In this document: in pieces, positions 42,686 to 51,672 of the stretch
Layout of the letters: the number at the start of each line of letters is the position of its first letter
How positions within the stretch are numbered: position 1 is the stretch's first letter
Assembly: GCF_009676955.1 (NCBI RefSeq)
Contig: NZ_CP045696.1
Span: 2,053,001 to 2,117,000, forward strand
From: Sodaliphilus pleomorphus
GTDB taxonomy: Bacteria; Bacteroidota; Bacteroidia; Bacteroidales; Muribaculaceae
Direction: 5' to 3'
DNA: 64,000 nucleotides
The notes under the pieces: generated by a model
Seen by the model: the letters and a program-made list of their open reading frames with translations, nothing else
Database searches by the model: none
What the model was told of the DNA's origin: nothing
Program-made: the position numbers and the translations under genes

Positions 42686-44191
42686 ATGATGAAGAAATAC
42701 ATCCTTTATATCGTGTTGTGCCTGGCTCTGGCATCAGGGCTGCAGGCACAACCCTATACCACGCCCAAGCGCGAGCTGCGCGCGGCGTGGGTGTCGACCG
42801 TGTATGGCATCGACTGGCCCAACGCCGGTGCCAGCCCTGCCCGGCAGCGGGCGGCTCTCACGCGCATCGTCGACTCGCTGGCCCGCAACAACTTCAACGC
42901 CGTGTGCTTCCAGGTGCGCTCGATGAGCGACGCCATGTATAGGTCGGCCTATGAGCCGTGGTCGAGCTACCTCACGGGCACCCGCGGCAAGGATCCGGGC
43001 TACGACCCGCTGGCCTACTGCGTGAGCGAGTGCCACCGCCTGGGCTTGGAGTGCTGGGCGTGGATCAATCCCTACCGCTTCTCGACGGGAGCCTTGTGGA
43101 GCACCAGCCAGGACATGGAGGCGAGGCAGCACCTGCTCTCGTGGGGCAAGAAGAAAATACTCGACCCTGCCCAGCAGTGGACCGTCGACCGCATCGTCGA
43201 CGTGTGCCGTGATGTGGTGAAGCACTACGACATCGACGGGGTGATCTATGACGACTATTTCTACCCCGACAACATCCCCACAACCAGCGCTGCCGGCGAC
43301 TATGGCGAGTGGAAGGCCTCGGGCACGCAGCTCAGCCTGGCCGACTGGCGGCGGGCCAACGTGAACCGCATGGTCAAGGCCGTGTACCAGATGATACAGA
43401 CCGAGAAGCCCTATGTGCGCTTCGGCATCTCGCCAGCCGGGGTGGCCTGCACCGATGCCGACCTGGCCGCCCGCTACGGCATCGACCCCTGTCCCAGCGG
43501 CAGCGACTGGCAGTATGGCACCATCTTCAGCGACCCGGTGTCGTGGCTCAAGGAGCACGATCTCGACTTTGTGTCGCCCCAGGTGTATTGGAAACGCGGC
43601 TTCAAGCGGGCCGACTTCTCGCTCATTGCCCCGTGGTGGTGCAAGGTGGCTCCCACGATGGGCCGCCAGGTCTACATCTCGTCGAGCATCGAGCGGCTGG
43701 CACTGGCGAGCGAGTTCCCTGAGTATGCCGCCCAAGTGCAGCTCACGCGCGACAGCAGCCCCGAGGGCGCGGGTGGCACCATCTTCTGGTCGGTGACCAA
43801 CCTGTACCGCCGCTCCGGCCTCGCCCGGCAACTGTGCAGCTACCTGCGCAGCACCGTCTACCGCTATCCGGCCCTGCTGCCCCAGCTGCCGTGGCGCAAC
43901 CACAAGGCCGCCCGCGAGCTCAAGGTCGAGACCCCCGTGCGGGGCAACGGCCAGCTGCTGTGGCACCCGGTCGAGGGGGTGCGCTACACCGTCTATGCCG
44001 TGCCTGCAGGCGTGAGCGAGAGCCAGTGGCAGGGCCAGGTTCAGTACTTGCTGGGCATGGCCTACAACCCCGACGATGCTGCCGACGATGTGGTCTACGA
44101 CCTGCCGCGCGACAAGCAGCAGGGCTACAAGTGGGCCGTGTGCGTGCTCGACCGCTACGGCAACGAGTACGCCCCCGTGTGGGTGCATTGA
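42686..44191 (+). CDS. GHL10-type glycoside hydrolase (short form)
   Basis: A 501-residue secreted protein. A signal peptide (MMKKYILYIVLCLALASG, cut after LQAQ) is followed by a GHL10 barrel with KRELRAAWVSTVYGIDWP, VCFQVRSMSDAMY, LDPAQQWTVDRIV, DIDGVIYDDYFYP and FVSPQVYWKRG. One fibronectin-like module ends it; unlike the paralogue at 13991 there is no dockerin-like tail. By analogy with DigH it may cut denuded peptidoglycan strands. Confidence 0.9.
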   Translation: MMKKYILYIVLCLALASGLQAQPYTTPKRELRAAWVSTVYGIDWPNAGASPARQRAALTRIVDSLARNNFNAVCFQVRSMSDAMYRSAYEPWSSYLTGTRGKDPGYDPLAYCVSECHRLGLECWAWINPYRFSTGALWSTSQDMEARQHLLSWGKKKILDPAQQWTVDRIVDVCRDVVKHYDIDGVIYDDYFYPDNIPTTSAAGDYGEWKASGTQLSLADWRRANVNRMVKAVYQMIQTEKPYVRFGISPAGVACTDADLAARYGIDPCPSGSDWQYGTIFSDPVSWLKEHDLDFVSPQVYWKRGFKRADFSLIAPWWCKVAPTMGRQVYISSSIERLALASEFPEYAAQVQLTRDSSPEGAGGTIFWSVTNLYRRSGLARQLCSYLRSTVYRYPALLPQLPWRNHKAARELKVETPVRGNGQLLWHPVEGVRYTVYAVPAGVSESQWQGQVQYLLGMAYNPDDAADDVVYDLPRDKQQGYKWAVCVLDRYGNEYAPVWVH

Positions 44192-44321
44192 TGCGCCAGT
44201 GGGCCACGGGGCATACAATAATTGAGCTACTGTCGCGTTTTTTCTATGAGTCGCGGGCGGCACAGCCGCTGCCGCGTGCCACCCTCGCCCAGGAGGCTGG
44301 CAGCAATCGAGTTGACAACCG

Positions 44322-46811
44322 ATGAAGAAAACGTTATACTACATAGTCGTTGCAATCGTCGCGGCCGCATGCCTGGCCACGAGCCTGCAGTCGTGCAAGA
44401 GTGTGAAGATGCGCGACGGCGACGACACCTATGCCCGCGGCGAGTACTACAACGCGGCCGGGCTGTATCGCAAGCTCTACAACAAGTACAAGAAAAAGGA
44501 AGACCGCCCCGTGCGCGGCGAGGCCGCCTTCAAGATGGGCCTGTGCTACCGCAAGCTCAACCAGAGCAGCCGCGCCGTGGGCGCGTTTCAGAATGCCCTG
44601 CGCTATGAGTACCCCGACAGCACCGCGCTGCTCTACCTGGCCCAGGCCCAGCACATGGAGGGCCTGTGGGCCGCTGCCGAGAAAAACTACAAGGCCTATC
44701 TGGAGCTGGTGCCTGGCGACTGGCAGGCCAAGCAGGGGTTGCGGGCGTGCCGCATGGCACCCAAGTGGCGCGAGCAGGGCAGCCGCTACATCGTGAAGAG
44801 CGCCAAGCTCTTCAACTCGCGGCGTGCCGACTACTGCCCCATGTTTCTCGATGTGAACGCCGACCAGCTCTACTTCACCTCGAGCAACGAGAAAGCCACC
44901 GGCACGGTCAAGAGCGAGATCACCGGCACCAAGAACAGCGACATTTTCTTCTCCAAGAAAAACGACAAGGGCAAGTGGCAGCGTCCCGAGCCTGCCGAGG
45001 GCGAGCTCAACACCGAGTTTGACGAGGGCATCACCTCGTTCACCCCCGACGGCTCTACCATGTACCTGGCCAAGGCCATTCGCAAGGCCGACGCCCCCAC
45101 AGGCGTGAGCATCTACACCTCGCAGCGCAGCGAGGCCAAGTGGAGCGCCCCCACACCCTTCGAAATCACGGCCGACACCCTGTCGAGCTACGGCGACCCC
45201 TGCGTGAGTCCCGACGGCGTGTGGCTCTACTTCACCAGCGACATGCCGGGCGGCCAGGGCGGCCTCGACCTGTGGCGCATCAACATCAAGGACAAGCGCG
45301 GCACCCTCGAGAACCTGGGCGACCAGATCAACACCCCCGGCGACGAGCGCTTCCCCTACATGCGCACCGACAGCATCCTCTACTTTGCCTCCAACGGCCA
45401 TGCGGGCTTCGGCGGCCTCGACATCTTCAAGGCCACCATGCAACCCTCGGGGCGCTGGTTTATCGAGAACATGGGCTCGCCCGTCAACTCCAGCGGCGAC
45501 GACTTCGGCATCACCTTCGGCAAGGGCGAGAGCGGCTTCTTCTCGAGCAACCGCAAGGACGGCCGCGGCTACGACCACATCTACAGCTTTGAGAAACCCG
45601 ACCTCAAGGTGTGGATATCGGGCACCGTGCTCGACAAGGACGAGGAGCCCGTGCCCAATGCCACCATTCGCATCGTGGGCAACGACGGCAGCAACCAGAA
45701 GCAGGCCGTGAAGCCCGACGGCACCTTCCGCTTCGACCTGCAGCGCGGCGTGAGCTATGTGATGCTGGCCAGCGCCAGCGGCTATCTCAACGCCCGCCAG
45801 GAGTTTACCAGCGATTCGGCCGAGGAGGATGCCGAGTATGGCGTCGACTTTGTGCTCGCCGCCATGCACAAGCCCCAGGTGGTGGAAAACATCTTCTACG
45901 ACTTCGACAAGGCCTCGTTGCGTCCCGCCTCCAAGAAGGCCCTCGACGAGCTGGTGAAGACCCTCAAAGACAACCCCTACATCACCATCGAGCTCAGCGC
46001 CCACACCGACCGCGTGGGCACCGATGCCTACAACAACAAGCTGAGCTACCGCCGCGCCAAGAGCGTGGTCGACTACCTCATCGCCCACGGCGTCGACTCG
46101 CTCAGGCTCAAGCCCGCCGGCTACGGCAAGACACGGCCCAAGGTGGTGACCAAACGCATACACCGCCTCTACCCGCAATTTCCGCTGGGCGACACCCTCA
46201 CGGTGGCCTATATCGACACTCTGTCGAAGGCCAACCAGGCTGCCGCCGACCAAATCAACCGCCGCACCGAGTTCCAGGTGCTCAGCACCAATTTCCAGCC
46301 CTTTGCCGACGACTTGAAGAAGATGCAGGAGCTTGAGGCTGCCCGCCACGAGGCCGAGCAGCAAGCCAAGATCGAGGCCGAGCAGGCCGGCATTGCCAAG
46401 GCTCGCGCCGAGGCCCAGGAAAAGGCCCGTGCACAGGCTCAGGCCAAGGCTGCCGCCGAGAAGAAAAAACGCGACGACGCCATGAAGGCTGCCCGCCAGG
46501 AAGCCGCCAGCGAGAAGGCCGCGAAAAAGGCTAAGCAACAGGAAAAACGCGACAAGGAGAAGGCCAAGCGCGACAAGAAGCGCGCCGAGGCCCAAGCCAA
46601 GCGCGAGAAGGAGCGGCTCAAGGCGCAGGAGAAGCGCGACAAGGAAAAGGCCAAGCGCGAGGCCCAAAAACTCAAGGAGCAGGAAAAACGCGCCAAGCAC
46701 GAGGCCGAGCAAGAAGCCAAGCGCAAGGCCAAGCAGAAAAAAGAAGCGCAGAAGAAGGCCGAGGCCCGCAACGGCGACGACAAGCCCGCCCGCTCGGTGC
46801 GCGGCAAGTGA
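44322..46811 (+). CDS. PorE-like lipoprotein: TPR, beta-propeller, CRD and OmpA domains, charged tail
   Basis: An 829-residue lipoprotein (lipobox SLQSC, Cys25). Domains in order: TPR (about 35-145), PD40/WD40-like propeller (about 170-425) with DGSTMYLAKA, DGVWLYFTSD and SILYFASNGH repeats, a carboxypeptidase-regulatory-like domain (about 430-520), and an OmpA peptidoglycan-binding domain (about 525-660, YDFDKASLRP and AHTDRVGTD). This is the layout of PorE, which ties the type IX secretion machine to peptidoglycan. The last 160 residues are an added Lys/Glu/Ala/Arg coiled tail. It fits the type IX cargo at 16929. Confidence 0.88.
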   Translation: MKKTLYYIVVAIVAAACLATSLQSCKSVKMRDGDDTYARGEYYNAAGLYRKLYNKYKKKEDRPVRGEAAFKMGLCYRKLNQSSRAVGAFQNALRYEYPDSTALLYLAQAQHMEGLWAAAEKNYKAYLELVPGDWQAKQGLRACRMAPKWREQGSRYIVKSAKLFNSRRADYCPMFLDVNADQLYFTSSNEKATGTVKSEITGTKNSDIFFSKKNDKGKWQRPEPAEGELNTEFDEGITSFTPDGSTMYLAKAIRKADAPTGVSIYTSQRSEAKWSAPTPFEITADTLSSYGDPCVSPDGVWLYFTSDMPGGQGGLDLWRINIKDKRGTLENLGDQINTPGDERFPYMRTDSILYFASNGHAGFGGLDIFKATMQPSGRWFIENMGSPVNSSGDDFGITFGKGESGFFSSNRKDGRGYDHIYSFEKPDLKVWISGTVLDKDEEPVPNATIRIVGNDGSNQKQAVKPDGTFRFDLQRGVSYVMLASASGYLNARQEFTSDSAEEDAEYGVDFVLAAMHKPQVVENIFYDFDKASLRPASKKALDELVKTLKDNPYITIELSAHTDRVGTDAYNNKLSYRRAKSVVDYLIAHGVDSLRLKPAGYGKTRPKVVTKRIHRLYPQFPLGDTLTVAYIDTLSKANQAAADQINRRTEFQVLSTNFQPFADDLKKMQELEAARHEAEQQAKIEAEQAGIAKARAEAQEKARAQAQAKAAAEKKKRDDAMKAARQEAASEKAAKKAKQQEKRDKEKAKRDKKRAEAQAKREKERLKAQEKRDKEKAKREAQKLKEQEKRAKHEAEQEAKRKAKQKKEAQKKAEARNGDDKPARSVRGK

Positions 46812-46857
46812 GCCGCTCGCCGCGAGGCTGCAACACAAAAAAGCTGACGGTACAACA

Positions 46858-47385
46858 ATGAAAAAAATAGGAATCATAAGCGACACCCACTCTTATTGGG
46901 ACCCTCGATATGTCGAGCATTTTAAAGACTGCGACGAGATATGGCACGCCGGCGACATAGGCAACGAGCAGGTTGCCCTGCGCCTGGCTCAGCTCGTGCC
47001 CACGTTCAGGGCCGTGTATGGCAATGCCGACGGCGGCCTGCTGCGCCGCGACTACAAGGCGCTGGAAATATTTGAAACCGAGGGCGTGAAGGTGGTGATG
47101 ACCCACATAGGCGGCTACCCTGGCCGCTACGCTCCAGGCATCAAGAGCCGCCTCGAGCTCTCGCGGCCCAAAATCTTTGTGTGCGGCCACAGCCACATTC
47201 TCAAGGTCATCCCCGACCGCCAGCTGGGCGTGCTCACCATCAATCCCGGCGCGGCCGGCAAGCAAGGCTGGCAGCGCGTGCGCACACTTGTCACCCTTGA
47301 GCTCGACGCCGGCAACATCGCTGGCTGCCAGGTGATAGAGCTGGCCGACGACCGCGACCACCCCCTGGGCGAGATACTGGGCTGA
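46858..47385 (+). CDS. YfcE-type metallophosphoesterase
   Basis: A 175-residue phosphodiesterase with IISDTHSY, WHAGDIGN, VYGNAD, MTHIGGYP and CGHSHILKV in the expected order, which supply the two-metal site. YfcE-family enzymes act on phosphodiesters; the natural substrate is unknown. It starts 46 bases after the PorE-like gene. Confidence 0.92.
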   Translation: MKKIGIISDTHSYWDPRYVEHFKDCDEIWHAGDIGNEQVALRLAQLVPTFRAVYGNADGGLLRRDYKALEIFETEGVKVVMTHIGGYPGRYAPGIKSRLELSRPKIFVCGHSHILKVIPDRQLGVLTINPGAAGKQGWQRVRTLVTLELDAGNIAGCQVIELADDRDHPLGEILG

Positions 47386-47457
47386 GCGCGGCGCAGGCGC
47401 CTGGCTCACTCTGGAAACGATACATCATTGTTTTATCATAATATCATAACACGTGTG

Positions 47458-47952
47458 ATGAAAAATATAGTTTTATTGCTGGCAGTGCTCGCCGCCATTC
47501 TGGGTCTGGCGAGCTGCCACACCACCGAGGCCAACTATAAGGCGGCCTATGACAAGGCTGTGGAGAAGACCCGCGAAAACATGGGCGAGGACAACTATGC
47601 CCACATGCAGGCTGCACGCATGGCCTATACCGAGGTTGTGAACGGCGACAGCGTGCGCCTGCTGCGCTCCTTCTGCAACATCGTCGACGGCAAGCCGACC
47701 GACGTGAAGAAATACAGCATCGTGGTGGCCATGTTCGACCAGGTGATCAACGCCCGCAGCTACCGCGACCGTCTGCACACCAAGGAGGGTTTCGACTCCT
47801 ATATCGTCTACACTGCCAAAGACAAGAAATATTGCGTCGTGGCCCAGGGCTACGACAACAAGGGCCAGGCAGCGGCCTTTGTGACCCACATCGACGAGTA
47901 CATGCACATGCGCGTGCTCGTGCCCCGCGCCTGGATTCTCGAGAAGCTGTGA
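47458..47952 (+). CDS. SPOR-domain lipoprotein
   Basis: A 164-residue lipoprotein (lipobox GLASC, Cys20 or so). The mature part has a helical linker and a SPOR-like domain (KYSIVVAMFDQVINARSYRD, DSYIVYTAKDKKYCVVAQGY, HIDEYM). SPOR domains bind peptidoglycan without stem peptides, as found at division sites. The start MKNIVLLLAV was chosen over one ten codons earlier. DigH-like GHL10 enzymes cut the same kind of glycan, and one is encoded at 42686. Confidence 0.8.
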   Translation: MKNIVLLLAVLAAILGLASCHTTEANYKAAYDKAVEKTRENMGEDNYAHMQAARMAYTEVVNGDSVRLLRSFCNIVDGKPTDVKKYSIVVAMFDQVINARSYRDRLHTKEGFDSYIVYTAKDKKYCVVAQGYDNKGQAAAFVTHIDEYMHMRVLVPRAWILEKL

Positions 47953-48006
47953 AACGCGGTGAGGCATGGCTCGGCCTTGTCTTGCTATAGTAAAATGTGA
48001 TGAGAT

Positions 48007-49185
48007 ATGACGACGAACTACGATTTCGACAAGATAGTCGACCGCAGCCGCACGGCGACTGTGAAACACGACGCCTTGCAAGAGGAATTTGGCCGCAGCG
48101 ACCTGCTGCCCTTGTGGGTAGCCGACATGGACTTTGAGGTGTGCCCGACCATCACCCAGGCCCTGAGCCGTCGCATTGAGGGCAATCACATCTATGGCTA
48201 CACTGTGCCTTCGCCAGGCTACTGGCAGTCGATCATCGACTGGCAGGCACGCCGCAACGGCTTCGGCTTCACCCGCGACGAGCTCACCTTCATCCCCGGC
48301 GTTGTCACCGGTTTCGGCCTGGCCTTGAACTTCTTTACCCGCCCGGGCGACAAGGTTGTGATACAAGAGCCTGTATACCACCCCTTCAGGAGGCTCATCG
48401 CCGGCAACGGCCGCCGCGTGGTCAACAACGCGCTGCTCAATCGCGGCAACGGCTGCTACGAGATGGACCTGGAGGGCCTGGAACGCATCTTCAAGCAAGA
48501 AGAACCCCGCATGATGGTGCTGTGCAACCCCCACAATCCCATAGGTATTGCCTGGCCTGCCAGCGTGCTACGTCAGGTGGCCAGCCTGGCCCGCAAGCAC
48601 GGCGTCATCGTCTTCGACGACGAGATACACAGCGACCTCATGCTCTATGGGCACAAGCATGCCGCCTTTGCCGCCGTGAGCGACGATGCCGCTGCGGTGG
48701 CCCTCACCCTGGGCGCGCCCACCAAGACGTTCAATATCGCCGGGCTCGAGTCGTCGTGGTGCGTGGTCAAGAACCCCGACTTGCGCAAGCCCTTCTACAA
48801 CTGGCTTGGCACCAACGAGCTCAACTCGCCCACCATGGTGGCCACGCTGGCCACCGAGGCTGCCTACACCTGTGGCGAGCCCTGGCTGGAACAGTGCCTG
48901 CACTACATCGAGGCCAATGTCGACTATGTTGCCGCCTATTGCCGCCAGCACCTCGACGGCATCGTCGCCGTCAAGCCACAGGCCTCCTATCTGGTGTGGC
49001 TCGATTGCACCGCGCTGGGCTTGAGCCACGAGCAGCTGGTGTCGCTCTTTGTCGACAAGGCGCACCTGGCGCTCAACGACGGCGCCATGTTTGGCCGCGG
49101 CGGCGAGGGCCACATGCGCCTCAACTGCGCCACCCCGCGCAGCAATTTGGTCGAGGCAATGCGCCGCTTGACCGATGCAATTTAG
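48007..49185 (+). CDS. MalY/PatB-type aminotransferase (C-S lyase)
   Basis: A 392-residue PLP enzyme of the MalY/PatB family. Features: LPLWVADMDFEVCPTI near the N-terminus, YGYTVPSPGYW, NPHNPIGIAW, FDDEIHSDLM and the PLP lysine in LGAPTKTFNIAGLE. Members break C-S bonds such as cystathionine to homocysteine, releasing pyruvate and ammonia, and can act as aminotransferases. It stands as a single gene. Confidence 0.92.
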   Translation: MTTNYDFDKIVDRSRTATVKHDALQEEFGRSDLLPLWVADMDFEVCPTITQALSRRIEGNHIYGYTVPSPGYWQSIIDWQARRNGFGFTRDELTFIPGVVTGFGLALNFFTRPGDKVVIQEPVYHPFRRLIAGNGRRVVNNALLNRGNGCYEMDLEGLERIFKQEEPRMMVLCNPHNPIGIAWPASVLRQVASLARKHGVIVFDDEIHSDLMLYGHKHAAFAAVSDDAAAVALTLGAPTKTFNIAGLESSWCVVKNPDLRKPFYNWLGTNELNSPTMVATLATEAAYTCGEPWLEQCLHYIEANVDYVAAYCRQHLDGIVAVKPQASYLVWLDCTALGLSHEQLVSLFVDKAHLALNDGAMFGRGGEGHMRLNCATPRSNLVEAMRRLTDAI

Positions 49186-49247
49186 TCGTTTGACGACACA
49201 TTGCCGTTTTACACCCGGCAAAACAATGACAGTTGAAATTTATTGTG

Positions 49248-49255
49248 TATCTTTG
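49248..49255 (+). promoter_or_regulatory. -7 box before mtgA
   Basis: TATCTTTG fits TAnnTTTG, 27 bases upstream of the mtgA start. A TTG is present upstream but at shorter than usual spacing. Confidence 0.5.
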
Positions 49256-49282
49256 CTTGCGATAAATAAGGTATAAAGGAAA

Positions 49283-49975
49283 ATGATTTTTAGACATGTA
49301 GGACGCTGGTTGGCCTATCTGCTCATCTTCTTCTTCACCTCGACCATACTGGCCGTGGTGGCGTTCAAGTACATTCCAGTCTACTACACGCCGCTCATGG
49401 TGTTGCGTTGCATGGAGCAGATTGCCGACGGCCGCACGCCCAAAATCGACCACCAGTGGGTGCCCCTGAGCCAAATGTCGCACAACCTGCCCCAGGCTGT
49501 CGTGGCCAGCGAAGACAACCGTTTTCTCGAGCACCACGGCTTCGACACCGAGGAGATTGCCCGCGCCTATCTCGAGAGCCGCCGCGGCGGCAGGGAGCGC
49601 GGCGCCAGCACCATCAGCCAGCAGACGGCCAAGAACGTGTTTCTGTGGCCGGGACACAGCTGGGTGCGCAAGGGCTTTGAGGCCTATTTCACAGTGCTCA
49701 TCGAGAATATATGGGGCAAGGAGCGCATCATGGAGGTCTACCTCAACAGCATCGAGATGGGCGACGGCATCTATGGCGTGAAAGCAGCCTGCCGCCACAG
49801 CTTCGACAAGGATTGCGGCGATGTGACCAAGCACGAGGCAGCCTTGATTGCCGCCTCGCTTCCAGCCCCGCTGGAGCGCGACTCCAAGCACCCGTCGGGG
49901 CGCATGCTCAATCGCGCAGGCAAGGTGGTCGACCTCATGGGCAAGATCGAGACCATGCCCTGGGGCAGGCGCTGA
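49283..49975 (+). CDS. mtgA: Monofunctional peptidoglycan glycosyltransferase
   Basis: A 230-residue GT51 enzyme. An N-terminal membrane helix (WLAYLLIFFFTSTILAVVAF) anchors it. Catalytic motifs are ASEDNRFLEHHG with the active Glu, RGASTISQQTAKN, KERIMEVYLN and HEAALIAASLP. It joins lipid II units into glycan strands in the periplasm. It has no transpeptidase domain. Confidence 0.94.
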   Translation: MIFRHVGRWLAYLLIFFFTSTILAVVAFKYIPVYYTPLMVLRCMEQIADGRTPKIDHQWVPLSQMSHNLPQAVVASEDNRFLEHHGFDTEEIARAYLESRRGGRERGASTISQQTAKNVFLWPGHSWVRKGFEAYFTVLIENIWGKERIMEVYLNSIEMGDGIYGVKAACRHSFDKDCGDVTKHEAALIAASLPAPLERDSKHPSGRMLNRAGKVVDLMGKIETMPWGRR

Positions 49976-50028
49976 CGGCTGGCCCCCGGGGGGGCGAAAA
50001 GTGGTTGCCGCAAGAACCACCGGCACAG

Positions 50029-50086
50029 TGGTCAAAAAAAGATCGCCACACGGTTTTTCCTCAGGTGTTTTTTCATTTTTTGACCA
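50029..50086. other. Inverted repeat in the intergenic region before the efflux operon
   Basis: TGGTCAAAAAA (50029-50039) and TTTTTTGACCA (50076-50086) are exact inverted copies spaced by 36 bases. They could form the mtgA terminator or bind a regulator of the downstream pump. The 358-base gap shows no gene; a shorter hairpin GTGGTT/AACCAC lies at 50001-50020. Confidence 0.4.
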
Positions 50087-50181
50087 AATGAGACTTTAGT
50101 TATCTATGATTTTTACAGTTTTATGGTAATTTGGACAAGATTAGGTCAGAATTGTATAAATCCTACCAAAATTAATATTGC

Positions 50182-50189
50182 TAATTTTG
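50182..50189 (+). promoter_or_regulatory. -7 box of the RND efflux operon
   Basis: TAATTTTG fits TAnnTTTG and would leave a leader of about 140 bases before the adaptor gene at 50334. No -33 TTTG at the usual distance, which fits a regulated promoter. Confidence 0.45.
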
Positions 50190-50333
50190 CCGCCGATTAC
50201 AAAATCTAAGATAAAGTCGTGACAAATAATGTGATGTGTGCAGCTCAGGAACTGCATGGGAGCACTTCTTGGCAGCCACGGTCTGAAAGTATATAAGAAC
50301 TATTATTTAACAATATAATAACATCGATAAATT

Positions 50334-51608
50334 ATGTTTGAGAAAATGAAGTTAAAAAGAGTGTCGCAAGCAATGTTGACACTTGGTGCTATCGCACTCT
50401 TGACCGGTTGCAAAGGGAAAACCGACCCCATGGCCGGCATGCAGGGTCAGAATGCGGCAGCAGTTGCCACCTACACGGTGACCTCGGGCGACCTGAGCCT
50501 GGACAACGAGTATCCCGCCACCATCAAGGGCAAGATGGATATTGCTGTGCGGCCCATGATCTCGGGCACCATCACCCGGGTGTGTGTCGACGAGGGTCAG
50601 CGTGTGACCAAGGGCCAGCTGCTCTTCCTGATCGACGACGTGCAATACCAGGCCGCCGTGCGCAGTGCCGAGGCTGGCGTGGCCAGCGCCAAGGCCGCCG
50701 TGGCCAGCGCCGAGTCGCAAGTGACCACTATCCAGTCGAGCGTGGCTACCGCCCGTCTCACGGCTACCAACCAGAAGAAACTGCTCGACAAGGGCATCAT
50801 CAGCAACTATCAGTATCAAACGGCCGACCTCAACCTCAAGTCGGCTCAGTCGCAGCTCAATGCAGCACGCCAGGCCGTGGGCCAGTCGCGTGCAGCACTG
50901 GCACAGGCCCAGCAACAGGTGGTCAACGCCCGCAAAAACCTGTCCTACTCGCGCGTTGTGGCACCTTGCGACGGCGTGGTGGGCGAGATTCCCAACCGCG
51001 AGGGGTCGCTCGCAAGCCCCAGCGGAACACCACTCACTACCATAAGCGACAACAGCCAGGTATATGCCTATTTCTCTTTCAACGAGAAGCAGGTGCTTGC
51101 CCTCACCAAGAACGGCAGCGTGAGCCTGCAAGCCGCCATCTCGCAATTGCCGCAAGTGAAGCTCAAGCTCTCCAATGGCGAAATCTACGGCCAGGTGGGC
51201 CGCGTCTCGACCGTGAGCGGTGTGCTCGACCAGAGCACGGGCAGCGCCCAGGTGCGTGCCCTGTTCCCCAACGTGAACGGCATGCTGCGCAGCGGCTCTA
51301 CCGGCTCGGTGCTCATCCCGGCCACCACTGGCCGTTGCCTGATTATCCCGCAGAAGGCTACCTATGAGGTGCAAGACCAGAAATATGTGTATGTCGTGGG
51401 ACCTGGCCGCAAGGCCACCTCGCGTGCCATCACCGTCATGGACCAGAACGACGGCCAGAACTATGCCGTGACCAGCGGCTTGAGCGTGGGCGACGTGATT
51501 GTGGTCGAGGGTGTGGGCACCCAGGTGAAGGAAGGCACCACCATTCTCACCAAGGCACAGGCCTCAGCTGCCATGAAGGCCATGGCTGCCGGCGCCAAGA
51601 AGAAGTAA
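50334..51608 (+). CDS. RND efflux periplasmic adaptor (AcrA/MexA family)
   Basis: A 424-residue lipoprotein-like adaptor (lipobox LLTGC). It has the lipoyl half-motifs (MDIAVRPMISGTITRV, VAPCDGVVGEI), an alpha-helical hairpin between them (about 110-205, rich in Ala, Gln and Ser), and the beta-barrel and membrane-proximal domains. It links the inner membrane pump to the outer membrane channel. First gene of a three-gene operon. Confidence 0.94.
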   Translation: MFEKMKLKRVSQAMLTLGAIALLTGCKGKTDPMAGMQGQNAAAVATYTVTSGDLSLDNEYPATIKGKMDIAVRPMISGTITRVCVDEGQRVTKGQLLFLIDDVQYQAAVRSAEAGVASAKAAVASAESQVTTIQSSVATARLTATNQKKLLDKGIISNYQYQTADLNLKSAQSQLNAARQAVGQSRAALAQAQQQVVNARKNLSYSRVVAPCDGVVGEIPNREGSLASPSGTPLTTISDNSQVYAYFSFNEKQVLALTKNGSVSLQAAISQLPQVKLKLSNGEIYGQVGRVSTVSGVLDQSTGSAQVRALFPNVNGMLRSGSTGSVLIPATTGRCLIIPQKATYEVQDQKYVYVVGPGRKATSRAITVMDQNDGQNYAVTSGLSVGDVIVVEGVGTQVKEGTTILTKAQASAAMKAMAAGAKKK

Positions 51609-51672
51609 ACCGAGAGATAGTGACTTACACAGCTCTCAATACAAGACACATATCGACAAAGTATAAAGCGTA

